From positions 14,158-78,157 of the forward strand of contig JANMMT010000081.1 in assembly GCA_031373545.1 (NCBI GenBank): a stretch of 64,000 nucleotides of DNA, given 5' to 3'. Of this stretch, positions 41,104 to 49,536 are shown piece by piece. The notes under the pieces are model-generated. The model searched no databases. It had not been told where the DNA came from and saw only the letters and a program-made list of their open reading frames with translations. The position numbers and the translations under genes were made by a program. Every line of letters starts with the position of its first letter. The stretch's first letter is position 1. The DNA comes from JADCCX01 sp031373545. Its GTDB lineage: Bacteria; Pseudomonadota; Alphaproteobacteria; Rhizobiales; Beijerinckiaceae.

Positions 41104-43146
41104 ATGTGGATGCACTTCGACTTCTCCCTGCTGGCTTACATCATGACCGCCGTGGCTGGGCTCACGGCGATTGTGGCCGTATGGCTGCTGCGCGATGTGC
41201 TCGAGGCACAGGCGCGCGCAGATGCCGCTGAGATGGAGGCAGAGGCGTTGGCTGACCGCATTTTCCACATGACCGAAGTGCAGGCGCGCCAGGCCGCATT
41301 GATCGAGACCCAGGGCGATCTCGTGGTGCGGCGCGACAGCACAGGGCACATCACACAGACCAGCGCGGCGTATGCGAAACTGGCGGGCGCATCCCCCGAA
41401 GCGCTCATCGGAACCAATTTCGATTTCTCCGCGCCGCGTGAGGCCCCGCTCGATGGGGATGCCCACGGCCGTTATGACCAGCGCATCGGCACACATCAGG
41501 GCGAGCGCTGGATCAGTTGGATGCAGATGCCCGTCCGTGACCGCGAAGGGCGGATTGTGGAGACCTACTGCGTGGGACGCGACATTACGGACCGGCGGCG
41601 CGCCGAAGCCGCGAACGAGGCCAAGTCCCGCTTTCTCGCCACTGTGAGCCATGAGGTGCGCACCCCCCTCAATGGCGTGCTGGGCATGGCCGACCTGCTG
41701 CTCGACACCCCTCTTGAGCCCGAGCAGACGACCTATGTCAGCGCCATCAAGACCTCAGGTGAGGCGCTGCTGTCGCTGATCGACGAAATCCTGGATTTCT
41801 CGCGCATCGAGGCGGGCAAGGTCGATCTTTCTGCCGAATCCTTCGATCTCCACCAGATGGCGGAAGGCGTGATCGAACTGCTGGCCCCGCGCGCGCAAGG
41901 CAAGGGGATCGAACTGGCGCTGTCCATCGATCCGCTGACACCGCGCATGGTCGTGGGCGACGGCGCGCGCATTCGCCAGATTTTGCTCAATCTAGCGGGC
42001 AATGCCGTGAAGTTTACACAGGACGGCGGCGTGGGCATCGGCCTGACTGCCGATAGCACCACGCTCGCCTTCTCCATTTCCGACACAGGTCCGGGCATTC
42101 CCGCCAACCGGCTGGAGGCGATCTTCGCGGATTTCGAGCAGGCCGATGGCTCTGGCCGCCAGCAAGCGGAAGGCACAGGTCTAGGCCTTGCCATCTCGCG
42201 GCGCCTGGCTGAACAGATGGGCGGCGGGATCACCGTGCAAAGTTCACCCGGTGCGGGGGCGACCTTCACGCTGCATCTGCCACTGCGCCTGGCGACGGGT
42301 GGAGCGCCCGATGCACCGCCCGCGCTTGATTTGAACGGCCAACGTGTGCTGATTGCCACTCCGGGGCCATTTGAAGGTCCGCATCTGGCAGCGCGCCTTA
42401 CCGAGCGCGGTGCCCAAATCACACTCAGCCGCACCTTGAGCGAGGCGGAGGCGCATCTGGCGCAGCAACGATACGACATCGTCTTGGTGGATGGCAGCTT
42501 TGGTCCGGAAGACGCCCGTGCCCTCGGCCAGCGCGCCAAGCTTCGAGGGGCGGGTCAAAGGCTCGTGCTGCTCTCGCCTTATGAGCGGCGCTCCATGGGC
42601 TCTCCCACCGAGGCCGGATTCGACGGTTATCTGGTCAAACCCGTGCGGGCCCGCTCCCTGTATGCGCGTCTCACGGCTCTGGATGCACAGCACAGCGCGG
42701 GCGTATCTGTGGCACAGGCGATCATGCCGGCAGGCCATCTGCCCAAGCTGCATGTGCTGCTGGCCGAGGACAACCCGGTCAATGCCTTGCTCATGCAACG
42801 CCTGCTTGAAAAGCAGGGTGCAACCATTCTCCATGTCACGGACGGCGAGGCTGCGCTCACCTGCCTGCTGAACGAGCACAGTTTTGACCTGGCGCTGCTG
42901 GATCTGCGCATGCCCGGGCGTGATGGGCGGCTGGTGGCGGAAGCCCTGCGCGCGCACGAACGGGCGGCCAATCTTCCGCCATTGATTCTGGCAGCGGTCA
43001 CGGCCAATGCGTTTGCCGAAGACCGCGCCGCGTGCCTGGCATCAGGCTTTGATGCCTTTCTGCCCAAGCCTGTCAAACCGGTCGATCTGGCAGATGTGCT
43101 GCACCAGGCCGCCGCCAGGCGCGCGTTGGCGCTGCGGGCCGCCTGA
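41104..43146 (+). CDS. Hybrid sensor histidine kinase/response regulator
   Basis: A 680-residue protein. One N-terminal membrane helix (about residues 8-30) precedes a PAS domain (about 65-155, RRDSTGHITQTSAAYAKLAG), then HisKA with the phospho-His in FLATVSHEVRTPLNGVLGMA, an ATPase domain (N-box LLNLAGNAVKFTQ; SISDTGPGIPANRLEAIF; GTGLGLAISRRLAE), a first receiver (about 415-525, IVLVDGSF) that looks degenerate and a second receiver (about 545-665) with the full acidic pair and phospho-Asp (LLAEDNPVNALLM, LALLDLRMPG). No response-regulator output domain is present, so a phosphotransfer partner is needed. The acyltransferase gene follows by 82 bases. Confidence 0.9.
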   Translation: MWMHFDFSLLAYIMTAVAGLTAIVAVWLLRDVLEAQARADAAEMEAEALADRIFHMTEVQARQAALIETQGDLVVRRDSTGHITQTSAAYAKLAGASPEALIGTNFDFSAPREAPLDGDAHGRYDQRIGTHQGERWISWMQMPVRDREGRIVETYCVGRDITDRRRAEAANEAKSRFLATVSHEVRTPLNGVLGMADLLLDTPLEPEQTTYVSAIKTSGEALLSLIDEILDFSRIEAGKVDLSAESFDLHQMAEGVIELLAPRAQGKGIELALSIDPLTPRMVVGDGARIRQILLNLAGNAVKFTQDGGVGIGLTADSTTLAFSISDTGPGIPANRLEAIFADFEQADGSGRQQAEGTGLGLAISRRLAEQMGGGITVQSSPGAGATFTLHLPLRLATGGAPDAPPALDLNGQRVLIATPGPFEGPHLAARLTERGAQITLSRTLSEAEAHLAQQRYDIVLVDGSFGPEDARALGQRAKLRGAGQRLVLLSPYERRSMGSPTEAGFDGYLVKPVRARSLYARLTALDAQHSAGVSVAQAIMPAGHLPKLHVLLAEDNPVNALLMQRLLEKQGATILHVTDGEAALTCLLNEHSFDLALLDLRMPGRDGRLVAEALRAHERAANLPPLILAAVTANAFAEDRAACLASGFDAFLPKPVKPVDLADVLHQAAARRALALRAA

Positions 43147-43228
43147 GCGGCAGGCCCATCGTCACAATTCTGTCGATGGATTGTGTTTTGCCTGCCATAT
43201 CAATCCTGTCTTTGATTCTGGAAGCCCC

Positions 43229-44230
43229 ATGTCCATCGGCAACATGCATGAAATGCGCAGGGTGATCAGCGGGTTTAATCCCCTGCCGCATGCGCTGATC
43301 GCGGGGGCGGATCTGCTGCCGGGTGCCGACGATGTCGTGCGCGACACGCGGGGGCTGGCCTTGTCTCTCGGGCGCATTGGCCAACTGGAGGTGCGCCTGG
43401 CGGTGACGCGGCGCGAAATTCGGCGCGCACAGCGCCTGCGCTACAAAGTATTCTATGAGGAAATGTCAGCGGTGCCGGCTGCTGCGTTGCGTCTCACGAG
43501 GCGCGACAAGGATGCATTCGACTATGTCTGCGACCATCTGCTGGTGGTCGATCACGACCGCATGGTGGGGCCCATTGGCCGCCGCCGCCCCAAAGTCGTT
43601 GGCACCTACCGCCTGCTGCGCCAGGACGTGGCGGATGCGCATTTCGGATTCTACACCTCAAGCGAGTTTGCCATCGATGCGCTGATTGACCGCCACCCCG
43701 GCGCGCGTTTTCTGGAACTCGGCCGCTCCTGCGTGCTGCCGCCGTATCGCACGAAAAAAACGCTGGACCTGCTCTGGCACGGCATCTGGACCTACGTGCT
43801 GCACCACCGCATCGACGTGCTGTTCGGTTGCGCCAGCCTTGAGGGCACGGACCCTGACAGGCTGGGGCTTGAGCTCTCGTTCCTGCATCACCATGCCAAG
43901 GCCGAGGGAGCATGGCATGCGCGTGCGCTGCGCCACCGGCATGTCTCGATGGAGCGCCTGCGCGTCGAGGCTGTCGATTCCCGCAAGGCGCTGGCGGCGT
44001 TGCCCCCGCTGATCAAGGGCTACCTGCGGGTCGGCGCAAAGATCGGCGAAGGCGCTGTCATCGATCACCAGTTCGGCACCACCGACGTGCTGATCGTGTT
44101 GCCCGTTGCGCAGATCCACCCCCGCTACATCAGCCATTACGGCGAGGATGCGAGCCGTTACAGCTCACACGGTCGGGCGGCGATAGGTCCAGACGCGGGC
44201 GGGCGGCAGGTTCTTCCAGATGCGGCGTGA
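43229..44230 (+). CDS. OlsB-like GNAT N-acyltransferase
   Basis: A 333-residue member of the hemolysin/OlsB acyltransferase group. The core (about residues 55-230) has RLAVTRREIRRAQRLRYKVF, YVCDHLLVVDHDR, ARFLELGRSCVLPPY and PLIKGYLRVGAKIGEGAVID, followed by HQFGTTDVLIVLPV. OlsB enzymes transfer a 3-hydroxyacyl chain to ornithine in phosphorus-free ornithine lipids; this longer protein may use another amine. The start at 43229 follows TGGAAG. The 3' end overlaps the convergent PmtA-like gene by 66 bases. Confidence 0.75.
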   Translation: MSIGNMHEMRRVISGFNPLPHALIAGADLLPGADDVVRDTRGLALSLGRIGQLEVRLAVTRREIRRAQRLRYKVFYEEMSAVPAAALRLTRRDKDAFDYVCDHLLVVDHDRMVGPIGRRRPKVVGTYRLLRQDVADAHFGFYTSSEFAIDALIDRHPGARFLELGRSCVLPPYRTKKTLDLLWHGIWTYVLHHRIDVLFGCASLEGTDPDRLGLELSFLHHHAKAEGAWHARALRHRHVSMERLRVEAVDSRKALAALPPLIKGYLRVGAKIGEGAVIDHQFGTTDVLIVLPVAQIHPRYISHYGEDASRYSSHGRAAIGPDAGGRQVLPDAA

Positions 44231-44746
44231 GACGCCGGCGTCAAATCCGCCCACGAGCGGCACCGGCGAGGCATTCATGTACGTGAACTGCACGAAAGGG
44301 CTGCCCGGCAACATCATGTCGAAGGCCGTGCGCAGCAATTGCAGCCGCTGGCGCTCAGGCCGGGTCAGCATGGGCAGGCTCGAGACCATGGCCGCAACAG
44401 GGCCGTTCAGTCGGCCATCCAGCGAGCCGTGCAGGTCATAGGCATCGCCCTCGATCACAGTGACGCCAGGAAAACGCGTGCGGAGCAGTTTGGCGAAATC
44501 CTTGCTGTATTCAACGACATACAACCGCTCGGCTGGCACGCCGCGTGCCAATAGCGCCTGCGTCACAGGCCCTGTACCCGGGCCCAACTCCACCACCGGA
44601 CCTGGGATCACCGGATCGACCATGGAAGCCATGCGGCTCGCCAACGCTTTGCCCGATGGCGCGACAGCCCCGGTTTTCAACGGATTCTCGAACCAGGACT
44701 TGAGAAAGCGGGCCTCGTCCTCGAGGTCCGTGTCCCGCTTGGGCAT
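44165..44746 (-). CDS. PmtA-like phospholipid N-methyltransferase
   Basis: A 193-residue SAM-dependent methyltransferase of the rRNA-adenine-methyltransferase-like fold. KTGAVAPSGKALASRMASMV precedes motif I (VVELGPGTGPVTQALLARGV) and SSLPMLTRPERQRLQLLRTA, as in PmtA enzymes that methylate phosphatidylethanolamine to phosphatidylcholine. I chose the ATG at 44746 at the domain edge; the longer frame to 44866 is unsupported. It overlaps tail-to-tail with the OlsB-like gene by 66 bases, and both act on membrane lipids. Confidence 0.78.
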   Translation of the reverse strand: MPKRDTDLEDEARFLKSWFENPLKTGAVAPSGKALASRMASMVDPVIPGPVVELGPGTGPVTQALLARGVPAERLYVVEYSKDFAKLLRTRFPGVTVIEGDAYDLHGSLDGRLNGPVAAMVSSLPMLTRPERQRLQLLRTAFDMMLPGSPFVQFTYMNASPVPLVGGFDAGVSRRIWKNLPPARVWTYRRPTV

Positions 44747-44961
44747 GACCTGAGCGGCTGAAGGTTTACGCACGGGATCGAGCAAATGAAGAGGCTCCAA
44801 AGGACGCCGGACCCTAGTCGCATGTTGATGGGCTGGCAAGATGGTGTGGCCTGAAGGGCTGAGCACAGCCGAACCCGCGAATGCCTAGCCACTTTAACAC
44901 CTATGCAAGGAACATGCCGCATGCTTAACACGCAGGATGCAGCCCGTCTTGCGGGTTGCAG

Positions 44962-45006
44962 GCAAGGGATCACGAGACAAGGGATCACGAGACAAGGAAT
45001 CGATGG
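44962..45006. repeat. 15-bp tandem repeat in the rpoN leader
   Basis: Two near-identical units (gcaagggatcacgag, acaagggatcacgag, 44962-44991) and a partial third (acaaggaatcgatgg, 44992-45006) whose last bases include the rpoN ATG. The third unit carries the AAGGAA ribosome site, so the duplication copies ribosome-site-like AAGGG motifs ahead of the start. Confidence 0.82.
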
Positions 45007-46562
45007 CTTTCGGACCCCGCCTCGAATTGCGCCAGTCGCAATCACTGGTGATGACGCCGCAGCTCCTGCAGGCGATCAAATTGCTGCAACTCTCGTCGCT
45101 CGAACTCTCCGATTATGTGGACGAGGAGTTGGAGCGCAACCCCCTTCTGGAGCGTGTGTCCAACCCCGACGACGAGCCTGTCACGCCGCCCGAGATGATG
45201 GATGGGCCAGCCGCACGTGCGGAAGGTGACTGGGCCTCCGATGAGCTTGGAACCGATCGCGGGCGCATCGAGAACGACATCGGCACTGATCTTTCCAACG
45301 CCTTTCCCGACGACGCGCCGCCTCTCACAGCCACTGCCTCCGCCAGCCTGGACGGGCCTTCGTTGCCCGGCGCCGGTGACATGGGCCCAGCGGGCAAGGG
45401 CGGCAGTTTCGACGGCGAAGACGGTTCCTGGGAGGACATTGCGCGCGCGGACATCTCGTTGCACGACCATCTCGAAAAACAGGCCATGCCCAAATTGCTG
45501 ACACCCGGGGACCGGGGGCTGGCGGGGGCCATCATTTCCAGCATCGACGACACGGGGTATCTTGGCGAAAGCCTGGCGGCCATCGCCGAGCGGCTTGGGG
45601 CGGATATCGAAGATGCGGAAGCGGTGCTGGGCGTGGTGCAATCCTGCGAGCCGCCAGGCGTGGGTGCCCGGTCACTGGCCGAGTGCCTGGCCTTGCAACT
45701 CATTGAGCGCAAGCGCTACGATCCGGCCATGCAGGCGCTGGTGGCCCATCTCCCTCTGCTGGCAAAGCGGGATTTTCCCGGCCTGCGCCGCCTTTGCAAG
45801 GTGGATGAGGAAGACCTTGCCGACATGGTGAGCGAATTGCGCGCGCTCGACCCCAAACCCGGCCTCGCCTTCACCAGCACCACCGTACAATCGGTCATTC
45901 CCGATGTCTTCGTGCGCCATGCACCCGATGGCGGTTGGGCTGTGGAGCTCAACAGCGATGCACTGCCCCGCGTGATCGCCAACAAGGCGTACTATGTGCG
46001 CCTTGGCCGCATGAAGGATACGGCAGACAAATCGTTCATCGACGAGGCCTGGACCAGTGCCAACTGGCTGACCCGCAGCCTCGACCAGCGGGCGAAGACC
46101 ATCCTCAAGGTCGCGACCGAAATCGTGCGCCAGCAGGATGAGTTCTTTGTTCACGGTGTGCAGCATCTGCGCCCGCTCAACCTCAAGATGATCGCGGATG
46201 CCGTGAGCCTGCATGAATCGACTATTTCGCGCGTGACCTCCAACAAATACGTCGCGACGCCGCGCGGCACTTTTGAAATGAAATACTTCTTCACCGCCTC
46301 CATCGCAGCGACCGAAGGGCAGGACGCCCATTCGGCGGAGGCCGTGCGGTTCCGCATTCGCCAGCTGATTGACAGCGAACAACCCAGCCTCGTGCTGTCC
46401 GACGACGCACTGGTGGAGGCGCTGCGCGTCCAGGGCATCGAGATCGCGCGCCGCACGGTCGCCAAATACCGCGAGGCCATGCGCATCCCCTCCTCCGCCC
46501 TGCGCCGGCGCGAGAAAAAGGGGCTGCAGGCAGGATCAAGGATGTCGAGCGGCCGTCTGTGA
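45003..46562 (+). CDS. rpoN: RNA polymerase sigma-54 factor
   Basis: A 519-residue alternative sigma factor. Region I begins LELRQSQSLVMTPQLLQAIK; an acidic/variable region II follows; region III contains the core-binding and helix-turn-helix parts (SLHESTISRVTSNKYVATPR) and ends with the RpoN box (ARRTVAKYREAMRIPSSA), which reads -24 promoter elements. The ATG at 45003 fits the family start; the frame is open back to 44937 only because of the tandem repeat. The canonical neighbours lptB, hpf and ptsN are absent; gtrA follows with a stop/start overlap. Confidence 0.95.
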   Translation: MAFGPRLELRQSQSLVMTPQLLQAIKLLQLSSLELSDYVDEELERNPLLERVSNPDDEPVTPPEMMDGPAARAEGDWASDELGTDRGRIENDIGTDLSNAFPDDAPPLTATASASLDGPSLPGAGDMGPAGKGGSFDGEDGSWEDIARADISLHDHLEKQAMPKLLTPGDRGLAGAIISSIDDTGYLGESLAAIAERLGADIEDAEAVLGVVQSCEPPGVGARSLAECLALQLIERKRYDPAMQALVAHLPLLAKRDFPGLRRLCKVDEEDLADMVSELRALDPKPGLAFTSTTVQSVIPDVFVRHAPDGGWAVELNSDALPRVIANKAYYVRLGRMKDTADKSFIDEAWTSANWLTRSLDQRAKTILKVATEIVRQQDEFFVHGVQHLRPLNLKMIADAVSLHESTISRVTSNKYVATPRGTFEMKYFFTASIAATEGQDAHSAEAVRFRIRQLIDSEQPSLVLSDDALVEALRVQGIEIARRTVAKYREAMRIPSSALRRREKKGLQAGSRMSSGRL

Positions 46563-46942
46563 TGTCAGGCCTTTCCCGACAGGTCATCGCCTTTGCCGGA
46601 GTGGGTGTGGCAGCCGCTATCGTGCATTACGGGCTGCTGATTATGCTGGTCGAACGGGCTGGATGGCGACCCACGCCTGCAACCCTCATCGGCTACTTGG
46701 GCGGGGGCATCGTGTCTTATGTGCTGAACCGCACGCTCACCTACCGCAGCAACCGGCCCCATGAGGAGGCGGGCTGGCGCTTTGCCGCTGTGGCCGGCGT
46801 GGGCTTTGCGCTGACATATGGTCTCATGGAGGTGCTGCACGGCTGGGCGGGCCTGCCCTATGTGCTGGCGCAGGTGCTGATCACGGGCCTTGTGCTGGTG
46901 TGGAGCTTCTTCGCCCATAAATTCTGGAGCTTTGGAAGTTAG
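46562..46942 (+). CDS. GtrA-family membrane protein
   Basis: A 126-residue protein with four membrane helices: VIAFAGVGVAAAIVHYGLLI, LIGYLGGGIVSYVLNRTLTY (with the NRxxTF/Y motif), FAAVAGVGFALTYGLMEVL and VLITGLVLVWSFFAHKFWSF. GtrA proteins are thought to help flip lipid-linked sugars. The ATG overlaps the rpoN stop (TGATG), so it is translationally coupled to sigma-54. The 3' end overlaps a convergent methyltransferase by 4 bases. Confidence 0.85.
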   Translation: MSGLSRQVIAFAGVGVAAAIVHYGLLIMLVERAGWRPTPATLIGYLGGGIVSYVLNRTLTYRSNRPHEEAGWRFAAVAGVGFALTYGLMEVLHGWAGLPYVLAQVLITGLVLVWSFFAHKFWSFGS

Positions 46943-47634
46943 GGACTGACCTGCGCCGCAAAGGTCATGCGTGCCGGGTTATGCCCGAAATTGGGCTGCA
47001 CGCGCGTGGCCTGCAAGCCATGTTTGGCCAGCAGCGCGATAAAATCCGCCTCCCCGTGCATGGAAAACCCAAGCTCGCCGCGCAGTTTGCGATAGCCCGA
47101 CAGCGCCGTGCGGGCGAGGCCCATGAGCGCGCCGCCCCAAAAGCCGCCCTGCCAGCCGAAGCGCAGCAAGGCTGTTGCATCAGTAAGCGGGGAGACGCCG
47201 GGGGGAATCACATCGGCGATCACCAGCCGCCCGTCGGCCTTGAGCAAGCGCCGCCAGAGGTCGAGCAAAGCCCCCAGCGTCGCGGCGTCGAGGTATTGCA
47301 GCAGCGAATTGACCACGATCAGATCGAAGCTCTGCGACAGGCGGTCCGCTGTCTCCTCTGGCCCTTCCACGGTGATGGAGGAGAGATGCGCCGTGCGTGC
47401 CTTCAATTTCTCGCGCACCGCAGGTGCGGCATCCGACAGCACGAGCCAGCGGCAGAGGCGGGCCACATCCTCGGCGTAGAGCGCTTCGCCGCATCCGTAA
47501 TCCAACACCGCTGCGCCGGAACTTGGAATATGCCGAGCGAAATCGCGCGCGATTCCCGCCGCATGCAGCGCCTTGTGGCGCTCATTGACGTAAATCGGAT
47601 GATCGGAGTTCCAGTAGTCGATCCAGGATGGCAT
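46939..47634 (-). CDS. Class I SAM-dependent methyltransferase
   Basis: A 231-residue protein with motif I AAVLDYGCGEALYAEDVARL, LVLSDAAPAVREKLKART, the acidic motif in FDLIVVNSLLQYLDAATLGA and LLKADGRLVIADVIPPGV. The fold is that of UbiE/ubiquinone-like or glycan-linked methyltransferases; the substrate is not visible. A position next to gtrA hints at glycan decoration but is weak evidence. carA lies just 3 bases beyond its start on the same strand, so the two may share a transcript. Confidence 0.75.
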   Translation of the reverse strand: MPSWIDYWNSDHPIYVNERHKALHAAGIARDFARHIPSSGAAVLDYGCGEALYAEDVARLCRWLVLSDAAPAVREKLKARTAHLSSITVEGPEETADRLSQSFDLIVVNSLLQYLDAATLGALLDLWRRLLKADGRLVIADVIPPGVSPLTDATALLRFGWQGGFWGGALMGLARTALSGYRKLRGELGFSMHGEADFIALLAKHGLQATRVQPNFGHNPARMTFAAQVSP

Positions 47635-47637
47635 GGC

Positions 47638-48885
47638 TTACGCCTTGGTCTTCGCGGTCTCCATCATCGCTACGAAGCGGTCGAAGAGATAATGGCTGTC
47701 CTGCGGGCCGGGTGAGGCCTCCGGGTGATGCTGCACCGAAAAAGCCGGGCGGTCGGTGAGTTCCAGCCCGCAGTTGGAGCCATCAAACAGCGATTTGTGG
47801 GTTTCCTTGGCATTGGCGGGCAAGCTGGCCCCATCCACGGCAAAGCCATGGTTCATCGAGACTATTTCCACCTTGTTGGTGGTGTAGTCCATCACGGGAT
47901 GGTTGGCTCCGTGGTGGCCCTGCTTCATCTTCATCGTCTTGGCGCCGATGGCGAGCGCCAGCATCTGGTGGCCAAGGCAGATGCAGAAGGTCGGAATTTT
48001 CTGCGCCAGCAGCGCCTGGATCACCGGCACCGCGTACACGCCCGTGGCTTCAGGGTCACCGGGGCCATTGGCGAGAAACACGCCGTCAGGCTTCAGCGCG
48101 ATGATCTCCTGCGCAGTGGCGGTGGGCGCCACAACCGTGACCTTGCAGCCACGTTCGGCCAACAGGCGCAGGATGTTGCGCTTCACGCCATAGTCGATGG
48201 CGACCACATGGTGGTGGGTCGCGCCCGTTTCACCATGCGTCTGCTCACCGTATCCTTGGCCCCAGTGCCATGCTGTCTGGGTCCAGCCATAGCGCTGCGC
48301 ACCCGTCACGAGCGGCACAAGGTCCTGCCCGGCCATGGAGGGCAATGCCTGCGCCTGCGCCTTGAGGGCGGGAAGATCAAACACGCCTGAGGGATCATGG
48401 GCGATAACGGCATTGCACATGCCCCTTTCGCGGATCAGCGCAGTGAGCGCGCGGGTGTCCACGCCTGAAATGCCGACGATGCCGCGCGCCTTCAGCCAGC
48501 CATCGAACGAGCGGGAGGCCCGGTAGTTGGAGGGCGCGGTGATGGGCGCATGCAGCACCACGCCGCGCGTCTGCGACGCAGCGGCAGCGTTGACGGTCTC
48601 CATGTCCTCATCGTTCACGCCCACGTTGCCGATGTGGGGAAACGTGAAGGTGATGATCTGCCCTGCATATGAGGGGTCGGTGATGACCTCCTGATAGCCC
48701 GTCATGGCGGTGTTGAAACAGACTTCGCCTGCGGCTGCGCCCGCTGCGCCCACGCCCATGCCCTCGATCACGGTGCCATCCGCCAGCACCAGCACGGCGG
48801 TGGCAAGAGGCTCGCTCCAGTTCTGAACCATTGCCATGTTTTCTGTGGCTTGCTGTTCTGTGGCTTGCTGTTCTGCGACGCTCAT
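47638..48885 (-). CDS. carA: Carbamoyl-phosphate synthase small subunit
   Basis: A 415-residue glutaminase subunit that feeds ammonia to CarB for arginine and pyrimidine synthesis. The N-terminal CarA domain has GMGVGAAGAAAGEVCFNTAM and TGYQEVITDPSYAGQIITFT; the class-I amidotransferase domain has the catalytic Cys in FCICLGHQMLALAIG and His/Glu in SVQHHPEASPGPQDSHYLFD. The GAGGGAATAG ribosome site supports 48885. The first residues (AEQQATEQQATEN) come from a 15-bp duplication and lie before the conserved domain. carB is not in the window. Confidence 0.95.
   Translation of the reverse strand: MSVAEQQATEQQATENMAMVQNWSEPLATAVLVLADGTVIEGMGVGAAGAAAGEVCFNTAMTGYQEVITDPSYAGQIITFTFPHIGNVGVNDEDMETVNAAAASQTRGVVLHAPITAPSNYRASRSFDGWLKARGIVGISGVDTRALTALIRERGMCNAVIAHDPSGVFDLPALKAQAQALPSMAGQDLVPLVTGAQRYGWTQTAWHWGQGYGEQTHGETGATHHHVVAIDYGVKRNILRLLAERGCKVTVVAPTATAQEIIALKPDGVFLANGPGDPEATGVYAVPVIQALLAQKIPTFCICLGHQMLALAIGAKTMKMKQGHHGANHPVMDYTTNKVEIVSMNHGFAVDGASLPANAKETHKSLFDGSNCGLELTDRPAFSVQHHPEASPGPQDSHYLFDRFVAMMETAKTKA
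48841..48885. repeat. 15-bp tandem duplication in the carA N-terminus
   Basis: ttctgtggcttgctg occurs twice (48841-48855, 48856-48870) with exact identity, followed by ttctgcgacgctcat (48871-48885), which holds the carA start. It encodes a duplicated EQQAT pentapeptide. Confidence 0.88.
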
Positions 48886-48986
48886 TCTATTCCCTCGCGC
48901 ATCCGAACGGTCGGGTGGCGGCGCGAGACGCGCATCCATGGCCTGTTCGACTGATCTGTTTTCGGCTGAGACGCGGTCGTAAGCGT

Positions 48987-49005
48987 GTTGACCAGCCCGG
49001 TCAAC
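48987..49005. promoter_or_regulatory. Inverted repeat between divergent carA and yqeY
   Basis: GTTGACC-agccc-GGTCAAC is a perfect 7-bp inverted repeat in the 150-base divergent gap. Spacing and perfect symmetry suggest a protein-binding site, but no known operator is recognised. Confidence 0.35.
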
Positions 49006-49036
49006 CGCAGAGGCCCTGTCAGGAAGGTTTCACACA

Positions 49037-49510
49037 ATGTCCGCTGCCCCCCTCTCTCTGCGCGAGCAATTCACCGAAAGCCTGAAAGCGGCCCTCAAAG
49101 CAGGTGACAAGACCCGCCTTGGCACGGTGCGTCTCATGCAATCGGCCCTGAAGGACAAGGACATCGAGGCGCGCGGGCTGGGCAAGGGCCAGATGACCGA
49201 TGAGGAAATTCTGGCCATGCTGCAAAAGATGGTGAAGCAGCGCCAGGAATCCATCGCGATCTACAGCCCCGCCGGTCGCAAGGATCTCGCCGACATCGAG
49301 CAGGCCGAAATCGACGTGATCAACACGTTCCTGCCCCAGCAGATGGGGGAGACGGCGGTGCAGGCCGCCATCGCAGCGGCAGTTGCCGAGACAGGCGCCG
49401 CCTCCATGAAGGACATGGGGAAGGTCGTCGCCGTGCTGCGCGCGAAATACGCCGGGCAAATGGATTTCGGAAAGGCCAGCCAGATGGTGAAGGCCTGTCT
49501 GGGAGGCTAG
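49037..49510 (+). CDS. yqeY: GatB/YqeY-domain protein
   Basis: A 157-residue helical protein of the YqeY family (LREQFTESLKAALKAGDKTR, then VRLMQSALKDKDIEARG, ILAMLQKMVKQRQESIAIYS and LPQQMGETAVQAAIAAAVAE). It matches the tail domain of GatB, the tRNA-dependent amidotransferase subunit, and may bind tRNA. Its TAG stop lies in the first unit of an 18-bp tandem duplication whose second unit contains the stop of the convergent esterase gene. Confidence 0.9.
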   Translation: MSAAPLSLREQFTESLKAALKAGDKTRLGTVRLMQSALKDKDIEARGLGKGQMTDEEILAMLQKMVKQRQESIAIYSPAGRKDLADIEQAEIDVINTFLPQQMGETAVQAAIAAAVAETGAASMKDMGKVVAVLRAKYAGQMDFGKASQMVKACLGG

Positions 49511-49536
49511 GCCAGTCAGGGAGGCTAGGCCGTGTT
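49501..49536. repeat. 18-bp tandem duplication carrying stops of two convergent genes
   Basis: gggaggctaggccagtca (49501-49518) and gggaggctaggccgtgtt (49519-49536). The CTAG core gives TAG on both strands: 49508-49510 ends yqeY and 49525-49527 (minus strand) ends the esterase. Confidence 0.85.
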
